Below are positions 1 through 8,869 of a DNA stretch of 64,000 nt, piece after piece; position 1 is the first letter of the stretch, and the number at the start of each line of letters is the position of its first letter. The notes below the pieces were generated by a model that saw only the letters and a list, made by a program, of their open reading frames with translations, had not been told where the DNA came from and did no database searches. Source of the stretch: Halodesulfovibrio sp. (GTDB lineage: Bacteria; Desulfobacterota; Desulfovibrionia; Desulfovibrionales; Desulfovibrionaceae); the NCBI RefSeq assembly GCF_025210605.1, contig NZ_JAOARI010000036.1, positions 1 to 64,000 of the forward strand. Direction: 5' to 3'. Both the position numbers and the translations under genes were made by a program.

Positions 1-290
1 CATATATAATACAGAACGTCCTCACCTGAGCTTACAGATGAAGACGCCTGGATACGTACATCAAAAATGGCTGCAAGACATTCGTCCTACAGCCATCTAG
101 ATAACCTTATTACCCGTCAACTTATTCTAGGACGGGACAAACAAAATTCGTGTCGATTGACAGCAGCTTTCATTATTCAGACTGAAGCAACATTACAATT
201 CAATAAGAAAAAACAGCTGTGCAGAAGAGTTAGTCCTTCAACCATCTATTTTTTAGCTGATATCGTAACATGCAAGCCCGTCAATCTGAA
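1..290. other. edge region, no supported gene
   Basis: I see no convincing gene here. A short plus-strand frame at 67-294 lacks a ribosome-binding site and recognisable composition, so I treat it as chance. The region lies downstream of the small minus-strand membrane protein gene. A CCCGTC/GACGGG pair near 116-136 could form a hairpin but has no T-tract, so it is not a good terminator. Confidence 0.5.
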
Positions 291-473
291 TTAATGACCG
301 TGCCCGTGGCTGTCGTGCTTAGCATGCATAATGGACTTAAGAATTACATATCCCAGTCCACCAAGAATTACGAACAGAACAGCGTAGAGTGCGCCGAAAA
401 ATACAAAATGGTCAGGCATCCACCAAGGAATATCCTGAGGCAGTGCGCTATGCAGAGTTTCACCGTGCAGCAT
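291..473 (-). CDS. small His-tailed membrane protein
   Basis: A 60-residue protein with one clear transmembrane segment (about residues 23-48, from DHFVFFGALYAVLF to GYVILKSIM). The N-terminus is Trp/Pro-rich, and the C-terminal tail is His-rich (HAKHDSHGHGH). The start is supported by a strong AGGAGG six bases upstream. The gene begins 16 bp after the HU stop codon, so the two are probably cotranscribed. Function is unknown. The His tail could bind metal, but that is only inference. I have a sense that short proteins of this type follow HU in Desulfovibrio, but I cannot verify it here. Confidence 0.75.
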   Translation of the reverse strand: MLHGETLHSALPQDIPWWMPDHFVFFGALYAVLFVILGGLGYVILKSIMHAKHDSHGHGH

Positions 474-489
474 AATGAGCCTCCTGTTA

Positions 490-762
490 CTACTTAACAG
501 CTTCTTTAAGCAGCTTTCCTGGGCGGAATTTAACTACTTTGGTTTCTGGAATGATAATTGCCTCACCGCTTTGCGGGTTGCGTCCTAAACGTTCCTTACG
601 CTCTTCAACAACAAACGTACCAAAGCCTGTCAAAGTCAATTTGCCTTCGGCTACAAGAACATCCTGAACAGATTCAAGAAATGCGTTCAGTGAACGTTCT
701 GCATTTGCTTTAGTAAGATTTGCTTTTTCAGCAATTCGTTCTACGAGTTCCGCCTTGGTCAC
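490..762 (-). CDS. hup: HU-family DNA-binding protein
   Basis: A histone-like nucleoid protein of 90 residues, the normal HU length. HU dimers bend and compact DNA. The sequence shows the HU pattern: [12 protein letters not shown] at the N-terminus, then LTLTGFGTF and the DNA-binding arm around [14 protein letters not shown] and [16 protein letters not shown] longer frame extends upstream, but the start chosen is the GTG at 762. It lies eight bases after GAGGAGG and gives the family N-terminus. The small membrane protein gene follows 16 bp downstream. It could be the HU-alpha or HU-beta type; I cannot distinguish them. Confidence 0.95.
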   Translation of the reverse strand: MTKAELVERIAEKANLTKANAERSLNAFLESVQDVLVAEGKLTLTGFGTFVVEERKERLGRNPQSGEAIIIPETKVVKFRPGKLLKEAVK

Positions 763-934
763 GGCCACGTCCTCCTCTCTGGGGTTGCAATAAATTTCGC
801 CAAAGCGCACACACTCCAGCTACAATAATTATTACTGTTATTTGAGATATAAGCCCAAACTTGTTAGTCGATACCAGATGCATGCAGCATATGCAACGGT
901 TTATACGCCCCAGAGCCTTACAATTGGGGCTTTC

Positions 935-1753
935 CTACTTCTTTGGGCAAGATTTCAATGCATCTGCGAGCAGTTGGAACTGACGTGGCGTAAGTGTCTC
1001 CGGTCTCGCAGTTCCTTGCACACCAGCAGCTTCAAGAGCTTGTTCGATACCGGAGGCTATGCAGCCCTTGAGAATTTTCTGCAATTGCTTGCGACGCTGC
1101 TGAAATGTAACTTTAAGTAACCATGAAAGCGCAGCAGGGTCAAAGTCACGTTCTTCCGCAGGAATCGGCATAAAGCTCAGCACAGCAGAATCAACTTTCG
1201 GACGAGGAATAAATACCCCAGGAGGCACAATAAATTCTCGTTTCGGTTTACTATGGCTTTGCAACCAAACAGACAACGCACCATATTGCTTAGAAGAAGG
1301 AGCAGCAACAATCCTGTCCCCGACTTCTTTTTGAATCATAAATACAGCGCGCTTAAGCCCTGTTGTTTTACTTAAAATATCCCACATAAGCGGCGATGCG
1401 ACATTGTATGGAAGGTTACCAATGACCTTCCAAGGCTTTTCAGGAGTCAAATTTTCCCACGGAAACAACAAAGCATCAGTAAGCACAACCTGCAAATCAG
1501 GAGAACCGGCAGGCGGCTGCCTTTTATGTTCATGTGCCCAGTGATGATCTTTTTCCAGAATAGTAAACCATGCTGGTTTGCGATCATGAATAAGGTGTGT
1601 CAACGCACCCGGTCCCGGACCAATTTCAATTACATGATCTTCTGCTTCAATCTGAAGTGCATCAACAATACGGTTCGCGGTGTTTTTATCCTGCAAAAAG
1701 TTCTGACCCAAACTTTTCTTTGCGCGAGGTCCCTGCTTAATATCCAATGCCAT
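935..1753 (-). CDS. rsmA: 16S rRNA dimethyladenosine transferase RsmA (KsgA)
   Basis: This SAM-dependent enzyme dimethylates two adjacent adenosines in helix 45 of 16S rRNA during small-subunit maturation. The 272-residue protein has the opening KSLGQNFLQD, the SAM-binding loop VIEIGPGPGALT and the catalytic NLPYN motif, then an Arg/Lys-rich C-terminal region (FQQRRKQLQK). I chose the ATG at 1753 because longer in-frame starts would overlap the otsA stop and add non-family residues. It lies 23 bp downstream of otsA, so the two may share a transcript. A GCCCCA/TGGGGC hairpin directly follows the stop but lacks a T-tract. Confidence 0.95.
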   Translation of the reverse strand: MALDIKQGPRAKKSLGQNFLQDKNTANRIVDALQIEAEDHVIEIGPGPGALTHLIHDRKPAWFTILEKDHHWAHEHKRQPPAGSPDLQVVLTDALLFPWENLTPEKPWKVIGNLPYNVASPLMWDILSKTTGLKRAVFMIQKEVGDRIVAAPSSKQYGALSVWLQSHSKPKREFIVPPGVFIPRPKVDSAVLSFMPIPAEERDFDPAALSWLLKVTFQQRRKQLQKILKGCIASGIEQALEAAGVQGTARPETLTPRQFQLLADALKSCPKK

Positions 1754-1776
1754 GTGTATATATCCAGACGGGTAAA

Positions 1777-3207
1777 CTACGTTGTAAAAGCAGATGCAAA
1801 AAAACTGTCTACCCATTTAAAAATGTCGTTTTTGCGGATTGATTCCCGCATCCTATCCATCCGTCTGCGCCGTTCACCTTCTTCCATCATATAAGCCTGA
1901 TGAATAGCAGCAGCAACACCTTCTACATCAAAAGGATTCACCAGTATAGCCCCATTTCTCAACTGTGCCGCAGCACCAGCAAACTCGCTTAAAATCAGGG
2001 TTCCGTTTCGCTCTACATTCGCAGCACAGTATTCTTTGGCTACCAAGTTCATTCCATCCCTAAGCGGGGTAACCAGCGCTATCCTGCTGGCGCGATAATA
2101 TGCGAGTAACTCATCAAATGCCAAATTGCGGTACTGATAATGAATAGGAACGTATCCCGGTTTTGAGAACTCACCGTTGATCTGCCCTACCAGCCGCTCA
2201 ATTTGCTTTTTTAATTTTGCATATAACGGAATAGTAGCCCTGCTCGGCACAACAACTTGAAGCAGGCTTATTTCACCTTGCAGTTCAGGATACATAGTTA
2301 AAAGCTTATGCATCGCTTGAAGGCGTTGGGGGATACCTTTGGTATAGTCAAGACGATCCACACCCAGCACAATATTCTTATGCGGAAACGCATTGTGTAC
2401 TTCCTGTGCGTAGGTTCGCACTGCCGCAGACCGTGCTATGCGATAAAATTTTTTGTAATCAATACTGATAGGAAACGCGCCAATTTTAACAGATCGTGTC
2501 CCGACCTTTGCAGTTACAACCTGCCCACGTCCAGTAACTTTTATATGCGGAGCAAGTACAGATATGGCTTGGATAAAATTACGTCTGTCATGCAATGTTT
2601 GAAAACCAATCTGATCGTATTCAAGCAGTCCATGTAGTAACTCGGATCGCCACGGAAGCCGCCTAAAACTATCCGCAGAGGGAAACGGAATATGAAGGAA
2701 AAATCCTGTCCGTCGGTTGTCCCCTGCCTCGCGCATATATTTTGCCACATGCATAAGGTGATAATCATGCACCCACACATAGTCGTCAGGTTCACCACTT
2801 TCGACAGTGCGACAGGCAAACAGCGCGTTTACATCTAAATATGTCTGCCAAAAATCAGGATCAAAATTACATTCAAATTGCGAATCATGAAATAATGGCC
2901 AGATAATTTGATTAGTGAATCCGAAATAAAATTTTTCTATCTGCTCAGAGGTTAAGCCTACCTGCTGCAACGTGTAGCCAGTCTCTTTTGAAAAAAGACG
3001 TAATGCCTCATCAACACCTTCAACATCCGGCGCACCAGACCAGCCAATCCATGTGCCCTTGTTCACTGTCAGCACTGGCGACAATGCGGTAACTAACCCA
3101 CCTGAAACAGGTGATGAATAGCATGTGCCACCTGAGCACTCTAAAGAAACAGGCAATCTGTTTGAAACAACAATAACACCCTGATCGGCTCCAAACGTCT
3201 TAGACAT
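1777..3207 (-). CDS. otsA: alpha,alpha-trehalose-phosphate synthase (OtsA)
   Basis: A family GT20 retaining glycosyltransferase that makes trehalose 6-phosphate from UDP-glucose and glucose 6-phosphate in the cytosol. The 476-residue length is typical. Visible signatures are the N-terminal VIVVSNRLPV, the central WVHDYHL, GVDRLDYTKGIPQRL, and the nucleotide-sugar site DGMNLVAKEYCA. The start has AAAGGAG five bases upstream. The phosphatase gene otsB lies upstream on the same strand, but a strong terminator separates them and otsA has its own promoter. Trehalose would fit osmoprotection in a saline habitat (inference). Confidence 0.95.
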   Translation of the reverse strand: MSKTFGADQGVIVVSNRLPVSLECSGGTCYSSPVSGGLVTALSPVLTVNKGTWIGWSGAPDVEGVDEALRLFSKETGYTLQQVGLTSEQIEKFYFGFTNQIIWPLFHDSQFECNFDPDFWQTYLDVNALFACRTVESGEPDDYVWVHDYHLMHVAKYMREAGDNRRTGFFLHIPFPSADSFRRLPWRSELLHGLLEYDQIGFQTLHDRRNFIQAISVLAPHIKVTGRGQVVTAKVGTRSVKIGAFPISIDYKKFYRIARSAAVRTYAQEVHNAFPHKNIVLGVDRLDYTKGIPQRLQAMHKLLTMYPELQGEISLLQVVVPSRATIPLYAKLKKQIERLVGQINGEFSKPGYVPIHYQYRNLAFDELLAYYRASRIALVTPLRDGMNLVAKEYCAANVERNGTLILSEFAGAAAQLRNGAILVNPFDVEGVAAAIHQAYMMEEGERRRRMDRMRESIRKNDIFKWVDSFFASAFTT

Positions 3208-3237
3208 GGGGACTCCTTTACTGTTATTCAGCCTATT

Positions 3238-3266
3238 AGAATACCCATGGAGTGAAATTGAAACAA
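3238..3266 (-). promoter_or_regulatory. candidate otsA sigma70 promoter
   Basis: On the minus strand TTGTTT (3261-3266) and TATTCT (3238-3243) are separated by 17 bp. They sit between the otsB terminator and the otsA start, which supports independent transcription of otsA. The match is partial. Confidence 0.4.
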
Positions 3267-3288
3267 TGAGAGTATCATCCTCTCCGCA

Positions 3289-3325
3289 TAAAAAAATCCC
3301 GTACTACCCAAAGCAGTACGGGATT
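3289..3325 (-). terminator. otsB intrinsic terminator
   Basis: A perfect 10-bp stem (ATCCCGTACT at 3296-3305 with AGTACGGGAT at 3315-3324) is followed on the minus strand by a run of T. It lies directly after otsB and closes the 7.5-3.3 kb operon. Confidence 0.9.
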
Positions 3326-3342
3326 AAAAACGCATATAATAT

Positions 3343-4155
3343 TTACGACAAGGCAGATGCAGCGGCATGTATAAAATCAATAATATGCCTGCCATCAGCG
3401 CTTGCTGGCAACAACCATTTTGCCTCAGAGGAACGCTTCTCACGACCAACCAAAATAGAATGCCCCATATTTCCTAGGGCACGAAATGCATCTTCGTCTG
3501 TCACATCATCACCAATATAGGCAGTGACTGCATCTTTAGGTTCTTCCGAAAGAACTGAATAGATTGCACGCGATTTATTCATTCCCGGAACACGAATTTC
3601 TACACCTTCATGAAAATCCAAAAGTTCCAGTCCAAAATCTTCGGCAACGGGTTCCCACAGTTCTTCAATATCCACAAGAAATTGCGGAATAAGCTCTGCA
3701 TTAACAGCACTTACGTGCGCAGCAACACTAGCGGGCTTACGCTCTATAGCGTCTGCCGCTAACAAGGAAGCAACTCTCGCCGCCGCAACGTGTAGTCCTT
3801 CCTGTGCTTTTTCTGGAATAGAAGCCTGACAAAACTGCCCTGTTGCGCGCAAATGTTCGCCACCATGCGAACCCCATGCTTCGAAAGGTAATCGAGACTG
3901 CAAGAGAGGCTGAAGCTCTGTAACACTTCGTCCACTCACAAGCACAGTACGACAATGCTTTATCGCGAGAAGACGTTCAAACGCTTCCCGAACGCCGGGG
4001 TATGGACGAGCGTTATTCCTATCTTTCACTATCGGTGCAAGTGTTCCATCGTAGTCAAAAAAAAGCACCGCTCTACGAGAAGCAGCAAGTTGTTGTCCGA
4101 AATCAGCCTGTTGCTCAGCTGTCCATATTTTGGTCATTATCTTTGTGGTCTCCAT
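3343..4155 (-). CDS. otsB: trehalose-6-phosphate phosphatase (OtsB)
   Basis: A HAD-superfamily phosphatase that converts trehalose 6-phosphate, the OtsA product, to trehalose. The nucleophile motif is FFDYDGTLAPI near residue 33. The Thr/Ser motif is LVSGRS, and the acidic metal motif YIGDDVTDEDAF lies near residue 215. Length is 270 residues from 4155; an alternative ATG at 4137 gives 264, and neither has a strong Shine-Dalgarno. The 5' end overlaps the DUF2062 gene by 41 bp (or 23), suggesting translational coupling. It is the last gene of an operon and ends at a strong terminator. Confidence 0.93.
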   Translation of the reverse strand: METTKIMTKIWTAEQQADFGQQLAASRRAVLFFDYDGTLAPIVKDRNNARPYPGVREAFERLLAIKHCRTVLVSGRSVTELQPLLQSRLPFEAWGSHGGEHLRATGQFCQASIPEKAQEGLHVAAARVASLLAADAIERKPASVAAHVSAVNAELIPQFLVDIEELWEPVAEDFGLELLDFHEGVEIRVPGMNKSRAIYSVLSEEPKDAVTAYIGDDVTDEDAFRALGNMGHSILVGREKRSSEAKWLLPASADGRHIIDFIHAAASALS

Positions 4156-4636
4156 GCTTGCTCTTATACTTATTGATAAGGCGTATCATGCGACGCTGAC
4201 GAAATCTGTTAACTGCCCTAAACGTAACGAAATAGGAGATAATGGAGCATGGCACTGCCATCACCAATCCCCCAGCCATCATAACAACGACAATTCCCCA
4301 GCCCTGTTCGAGCAAATCCTTCAGCTCCATATGCTGAGGGTCAAACGTTACATCAATAGGGATAAGCCAATTGCCGATGATAAAACACGCTGTGTAGAAC
4401 GGCACCCAGTTCAGTGGATTAGATATCCATGTACCTGCTGCCGCTGCCACTTTGCTGCATCGTACCACAAAAGCCAGCGCAACAGCCACTACAGTTTGAA
4501 ACGGAAGAATAGGCAGGCAACCGGAAAAAACGCCTACTGCCATACCCAGTGCAACGGAATGCGTTGAAACTTTCAAACGCATCACGCGAAGATAATTGTA
4601 TCGAATCGCGCGTTTAAATGAGACCCAAAACCGCAC
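4115..4636 (-). CDS. DUF2062 membrane protein
   Basis: A 173-residue inner-membrane protein of the DUF2062 family. The family hallmark is visible: ALGMAVGVFSGCLPILPFQTVVAVALAF, then SNPLNWVPFYTACFIIGNWLI, and a C-terminal hydrophobic helix with a basic tail. The frame is open into the EF-G gene, but I chose the GTG at 4636, six bases after AAGGAG and just past the EF-G stop. Function is not established; neighbours are an EF-G paralogue and otsB. Its C-terminus overlaps otsB. Confidence 0.85.
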   Translation of the reverse strand: MRFWVSFKRAIRYNYLRVMRLKVSTHSVALGMAVGVFSGCLPILPFQTVVAVALAFVVRCSKVAAAAGTWISNPLNWVPFYTACFIIGNWLIPIDVTFDPQHMELKDLLEQGWGIVVVMMAGGLVMAVPCSIISYFVTFRAVNRFRQRRMIRLINKYKSKHGDHKDNDQNMDS

Positions 4637-4659
4637 CCAAAACTCCTTAGTACTAACCC

Positions 4660-6699
4660 TTACGACAGACTGTCGAATCGCAAAAATTGAATGACCAATC
4701 CTGCACGCCCCTGAGTTGCAGAACGTAAATCTGTTGAAAACCCGAAAAGACTGCACATAGGGGCTAATGCCTGCACCATTTTTAGCCCAGCACGGTCAAA
4801 CAAGTTTTCAACCTTAGCACCTTTTGCGCCAAGCAAGCTGATAGCGTCCCCGACATTTTCATCCGGAACAGAAATTTCTACATCCATGATAGGCTCAAGC
4901 AGTTCCGGCTTTGCATTTTCCAACGCAGCTTTAAGAGCCATGCCCGCAGCCATCCGGTATCCCGGTTCAGAAGAGTGCTCACTCCGCTTGATTTCCTGAA
5001 TACTTACTTCAACATCCTGTACTGGGTATCCTTTAATCACACCGCATTGCAGACCATCCTGAACACCCTGCTCTACAGCGTCAACCCACGTTTCAGACCA
5101 TTCAGACACATCAAACGCAAATCTGACAACATTACCGGAACCTCGTTCTCGCGGGGCAACAGAAAGGCTAACATATCCATAATGACGTTTGTCACCAAGT
5201 TCACGGTCAAATTCTTCAATACCGGAACCGGAACCTGTCACTGATTCCTGATACACAACCTGCGGATTACCCACACGAGGTGCCACATGATACTCCCGAC
5301 GGAGACGATCTACAATAACTTCTAGATGCAATTCTCCCATACCAGAAAGAACACGCTGACCTGTTTCAGGGCTTTGCGTATATTGTAAGGTAGGATCTTC
5401 CAGCAGCAGTTTTTCCAGCACTTCGTCAAGCTTATCGGCTTCTTCCGAATTTGCTGGTTCAAGCGCACGGGAAATAACTGGACGGTAGCCTGTTATGTTT
5501 TCAAGAAGGTACGGAAATTCTTCTGTTGCAAGTGAGTCACCAGTCTTTGCAAACTTCATCCCTGCAAGGGCAACAATTTCACCAGCCCGAGCTTCATCAA
5601 CCTGTTCTCTGTGACTTGCATGTAGTCGATATAATCGGCTCGGCTTCTCTTTTTTGCTCTGAGTACTGTTGTGGACAGCCTCACCAGAACGCAAGATTCC
5701 AGAATAAATACGGGCAAGCACCATTTTTCGCCCTTCATCCATATGCACTTTAAACGCAAGTGCTGCCAACGGTGCATCAGGAGAAACAACAAGCTCTTCG
5801 CTTGTCCCTGTTTCCCGTATAATTGCTTTAGGAGCAGGAACATTCACCGGTGCAGGAAGATAGTCAAACACGCCATCCAAGACACACTGCACACCTGCAT
5901 TTCGCAATGCTGAACCACAAAAAACAGGAGTTATCGCTAATTCAAGCGTCGCTTTTCGGATACACTCTTTCATCTGCGAGATCGGGACTTCTTCACCACC
6001 AAGGTACAATTCCATGATGGAGTCATCGATATCTGCAAGAGTTTCCAACGCCTTTTCACGCCATTCTTCAGCAAACGCTAACTCTGCACCTTCCAACGGA
6101 GTACGAGTGTACTCACGCCCTTCAGATGCCTGATCGAAGTCAAGGCGTTCCAGCGTCAACACATCGGCAAGCCCAGAAAATTCATCGCCCTCACCAAGAG
6201 GTGCAACAAGGAGAAGCGGAGAAGCATGCAGACGCTCTTTCATAGAATCAAGCACAGCAACAAAATTTGCTCCGAGCCTGTCCATTTTGTTAATCAAAGC
6301 AATTTTTGGAACGTTGAATTTTTCAGACTGACGCCACACAGTCTCTGACTGCGGCTCAACACCACCTACAGCACAAAAAACGCCAACAGCACCGTCAAGC
6401 ACGCGCAAGGAACGTTCAACTTCAATGGTAAAGTCTACATGCCCCGGGGTATCGATAATATTAATCACCCCGCCGTTCCATTCACAGGAAGTACAGGCAG
6501 AAGCAATGGTGATGCCTCGTTCCTGCTCTTCCGGCATAAAGTCCATGGTTGCAGTGCCTTCATGCACCTCACCCATGCGATAAATTTTATCAGTGTAGTA
6601 CAAAACACGCTCAGTGAGCGTCGTTTTTCCTGCATCAATGTGTGCAATAATACCGATATTTCTCAAATTTTTCAGATACGAAGTCGTGCCCTTGCTCAT
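4660..6699 (-). CDS. elongation factor G paralogue
   Basis: A translational GTPase of the EF-G family, 679 residues. G motifs are AHIDAGKTT (G1), RGITIASA (G2), DTPGH (G3), NKMD (G4) and GSA (G5). Domains II-V follow, including GMGELHLEVIVDRL. EF-G drives tRNA-mRNA translocation and, with RRF, ribosome recycling. No ribosomal protein genes (str operon) flank it, so it is probably a second copy of the EF-G2 type, although the main fusA lies outside the window. The start ATG at 6699 follows AAGGTG; a GTG 15 bp upstream is less likely. It sits in an operon with a HisD-like protein, DUF2062 and otsB. Confidence 0.9.
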   Translation of the reverse strand: MSKGTTSYLKNLRNIGIIAHIDAGKTTLTERVLYYTDKIYRMGEVHEGTATMDFMPEEQERGITIASACTSCEWNGGVINIIDTPGHVDFTIEVERSLRVLDGAVGVFCAVGGVEPQSETVWRQSEKFNVPKIALINKMDRLGANFVAVLDSMKERLHASPLLLVAPLGEGDEFSGLADVLTLERLDFDQASEGREYTRTPLEGAELAFAEEWREKALETLADIDDSIMELYLGGEEVPISQMKECIRKATLELAITPVFCGSALRNAGVQCVLDGVFDYLPAPVNVPAPKAIIRETGTSEELVVSPDAPLAALAFKVHMDEGRKMVLARIYSGILRSGEAVHNSTQSKKEKPSRLYRLHASHREQVDEARAGEIVALAGMKFAKTGDSLATEEFPYLLENITGYRPVISRALEPANSEEADKLDEVLEKLLLEDPTLQYTQSPETGQRVLSGMGELHLEVIVDRLRREYHVAPRVGNPQVVYQESVTGSGSGIEEFDRELGDKRHYGYVSLSVAPRERGSGNVVRFAFDVSEWSETWVDAVEQGVQDGLQCGVIKGYPVQDVEVSIQEIKRSEHSSEPGYRMAAGMALKAALENAKPELLEPIMDVEISVPDENVGDAISLLGAKGAKVENLFDRAGLKMVQALAPMCSLFGFSTDLRSATQGRAGLVIQFLRFDSLS

Positions 6700-6726
6700 T
6701 GAATTCACCTTCACTCAAGCGAGATG

Positions 6727-7551
6727 TTATACTTCAGAAAGAAGAGAAAACCGACGGTGCATAAACCACTGCGGCAAAAGATCAGCCCAAACCCAGCAGC
6801 CTTCCTGCCCTGCTCCAAGAGAGACAGGTACTGAATCAGAAACGGAATCCACAATATCAGCTTCACAACAAACCGCTGCAAGCGAAGAGATAGTAGCAAC
6901 GTCTTCCGCCGCAACGTCCACGATAGTAAAATCAGGATGCGCCCAGGCAAGCAAATCGCGATCAATCATTCCGCCAGAGATCACGCCGATAGTATCGTAC
7001 TGAGGCTCGAACCATGCACGAAGCCCATTACTCAATACCCCTGCACTATGCACAGCTTTTCCAGCAGCACGCCCGACTGCCAGCAATCTCCCGCTGACAT
7101 CTTCTGCTGTTATCTCTTGTAAAAAGGCAGCAGTTTTTTCGGTATCAAGCTGCACAGCAGTTTCAATACCTGCCAATTCCAACGCGGCAAGACACTCCGG
7201 TGCAACCTGACTCTCACCAGAAAAAACGACAAGTATATCTTCTACGCCACTGAGCAACGGCATCATTGCAGCCGCGAGAAGACGCACACCAGATGCATAC
7301 TCAGAATCAACAACAACCACAGTCCAATCAACAGGACGAGTTTCTGCAATTGATACATGCCCCTGCCGCCAGTGATTTTCCTGTCTACCCCATGTAACTT
7401 GAGGGGTTCCATGAAGAACGTGCAACCGAGCAATGGTCGTTTTCAGCCACGCCCGACGGTTGTCCGGTACAGCGTCATACGCTGAGCCAAAACGTTCATC
7501 ATCAATCAAAAAAGACTCTAACCATTCAGGAAAAAAACTATCATCAAACAT
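6727..7551 (-). CDS. uncharacterised protein, weakly HisD-like
   Basis: A 274-residue soluble protein that I cannot name securely. The stretch from YASGVRLLAAAMMPLLSG to CLAALELAGIETAVQL resembles the Rossmann part of histidinol dehydrogenase. The protein is much shorter than HisD (about 430) and I do not see HisD's zinc ligands, so it is unlikely to be a working histidinol dehydrogenase. The C-terminal half is Ala/Val/Asp-rich. The start at 7551 has GGAG five bases upstream, preferred over one 36 bp earlier. It is the first gene of the EF-G paralogue operon, 27 bp before EF-G. Confidence 0.6.
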   Translation of the reverse strand: MFDDSFFPEWLESFLIDDERFGSAYDAVPDNRRAWLKTTIARLHVLHGTPQVTWGRQENHWRQGHVSIAETRPVDWTVVVVDSEYASGVRLLAAAMMPLLSGVEDILVVFSGESQVAPECLAALELAGIETAVQLDTEKTAAFLQEITAEDVSGRLLAVGRAAGKAVHSAGVLSNGLRAWFEPQYDTIGVISGGMIDRDLLAWAHPDFTIVDVAAEDVATISSLAAVCCEADIVDSVSDSVPVSLGAGQEGCWVWADLLPQWFMHRRFSLLSEV

Positions 7552-7654
7552 AGTAACTCCATACACCCATATGTGAATGTATGACAAAGATTATTACAAT
7601 CGAAAAACTGAAATTGTTGTCAGCTCTTAACTCGCCTGTTGGAATCTATGACGC

Positions 7655-7728
7655 GATGTGTGGCACAAAATGACTTACACAGACAAGATTATTACCCTGC
7701 AATACCATTTTGTAACGCGCCACACATC
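7655..7728. repeat. long imperfect inverted repeat
   Basis: GATGTGTGGC (7655-7664) plus ACAAAATG (7665-7672) pair with CATTTTGT (7706-7713) and GCCACACATC (7719-7728). One 5-nt bulge (7714-7718) interrupts the stem and the loop is 33 nt. The 18-bp stem lies between lptG and the HisD-like gene. There is no T-tract, so it is not a classical terminator. Confidence 0.7.
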
Positions 7729-7752
7729 CACGCATTATAATCAATCAGGAAG

Positions 7753-8868
7753 TTATGCGTTGCTACCGGAAAGAGTCATGGAAGAAGTCTTCTTCACACG
7801 AGATCGTGTATACCAGAGAATTCGCCCAAGGGTGACCGTCGCAAACAGGATATTCGAAAACCATGCACCAAGAACCGGATTAATAAATCCACGCTCACCA
7901 AGTGCACCAAACCACGTAAAGAGTGCATAAAAAGCGAATGTAAGAATTAGCCCTACAGACACATTAATATACAGGCTATCCCGCCAAGTAAGCAGCATGA
8001 GCGCTACCAGCCCCATAATAACAACGGCAGCAGCATACGCTATTTTTTGATGATACGTAGTTCGAAGCGCCTCAACGTTCGACCCGGACTTTTCCAGCCT
8101 GTCAATCGCTGCGCCAAGTTCCCACAAAGCCAGACGGTTTAAGTTAGTATTTGTAGAAACAGTTTTGAATACAGCCAGCTTCTGTTTAATCGGCAAAACA
8201 AACTCAGGGCTATTGGTCACGGCATAGCTGCCGGGCTGAGTGCGGACAACATCGGTCAAGAGCCAGTCACTCTCCTGCACTGTTGCCCCTGTAGCTTTAA
8301 TTACTTCTTTAATGGCATTGCCGCTATCTGTTAACTGCATAACAGTCACACCTTCGGCTTTTCCTTTAGCTAAATGGGCAACTTGCAGATTTATGACGTA
8401 ATTATCTTCAAGAAACCAAATGTCTCTTGCGGTCATATTCTCCGCAACTTCACCTTTAACCTCTTCTTTCCAGATGCGTCGTGATTCCACATCACCCATC
8501 ACACCGAGGTACTGAGAAAAGCCAAGCTGAACCACCGCCCAGAAAAAGCCTATATATAAGATAAAACGGGCAAGCGACACAAAAGAAACACCGCCAGCCT
8601 GCAACGCCACCAATTCTTTGTTGCGGGACATTACACACAACTGCACGGTACATGACAGCAAAAATACCGCAGGAAGGATTTGTGAAATAATCAGCGGCAA
8701 TTTACAGATAAAATACAATGCGACTGTTGAAAAACCGAGTCCGACCTCGATAAAGTCATCCAGCTTTTCGAATAGGTCTGTCAGTAAATAAATGGCAGTA
8801 CCTATACCAAGAATGAGCGACATCAAAAAAAAGTTCTGTCGAAGCATGTAGCGAGTCAACAATGTCAT
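7753..8868 (-). CDS. lptG: LPS export permease LptG
   Basis: A YjgP/YjgQ-family permease of the Lpt ABC transporter, which extracts lipopolysaccharide from the inner membrane. It works with LptF and the ATPase LptB. The 371-residue protein shows three N-terminal transmembrane helices, a coupling segment (MSRNKELVALQAGG), a periplasmic jelly-roll domain (about residues 120-265) and three C-terminal helices. It starts one base after the lptF stop with GGGGGA upstream, a tight operon. The assignment as G rather than F rests on position and N-terminal pattern (MTLLTRYMLRQNF). Confidence 0.9.
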   Translation of the reverse strand: MTLLTRYMLRQNFFLMSLILGIGTAIYLLTDLFEKLDDFIEVGLGFSTVALYFICKLPLIISQILPAVFLLSCTVQLCVMSRNKELVALQAGGVSFVSLARFILYIGFFWAVVQLGFSQYLGVMGDVESRRIWKEEVKGEVAENMTARDIWFLEDNYVINLQVAHLAKGKAEGVTVMQLTDSGNAIKEVIKATGATVQESDWLLTDVVRTQPGSYAVTNSPEFVLPIKQKLAVFKTVSTNTNLNRLALWELGAAIDRLEKSGSNVEALRTTYHQKIAYAAAVVIMGLVALMLLTWRDSLYINVSVGLILTFAFYALFTWFGALGERGFINPVLGAWFSNILFATVTLGRILWYTRSRVKKTSSMTLSGSNA

Positions 8869-8869
8869 C

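Noticed and set aside
67-294. 75-codon plus-strand frame at the window start
   Set aside because: No ribosome-binding site or recognisable features; it ends just beyond the small membrane protein gene.
6727-7551. true histidinol dehydrogenase
   Set aside because: The protein is far too short and I do not see the HisD zinc and catalytic residues; only a Rossmann-like resemblance remains.
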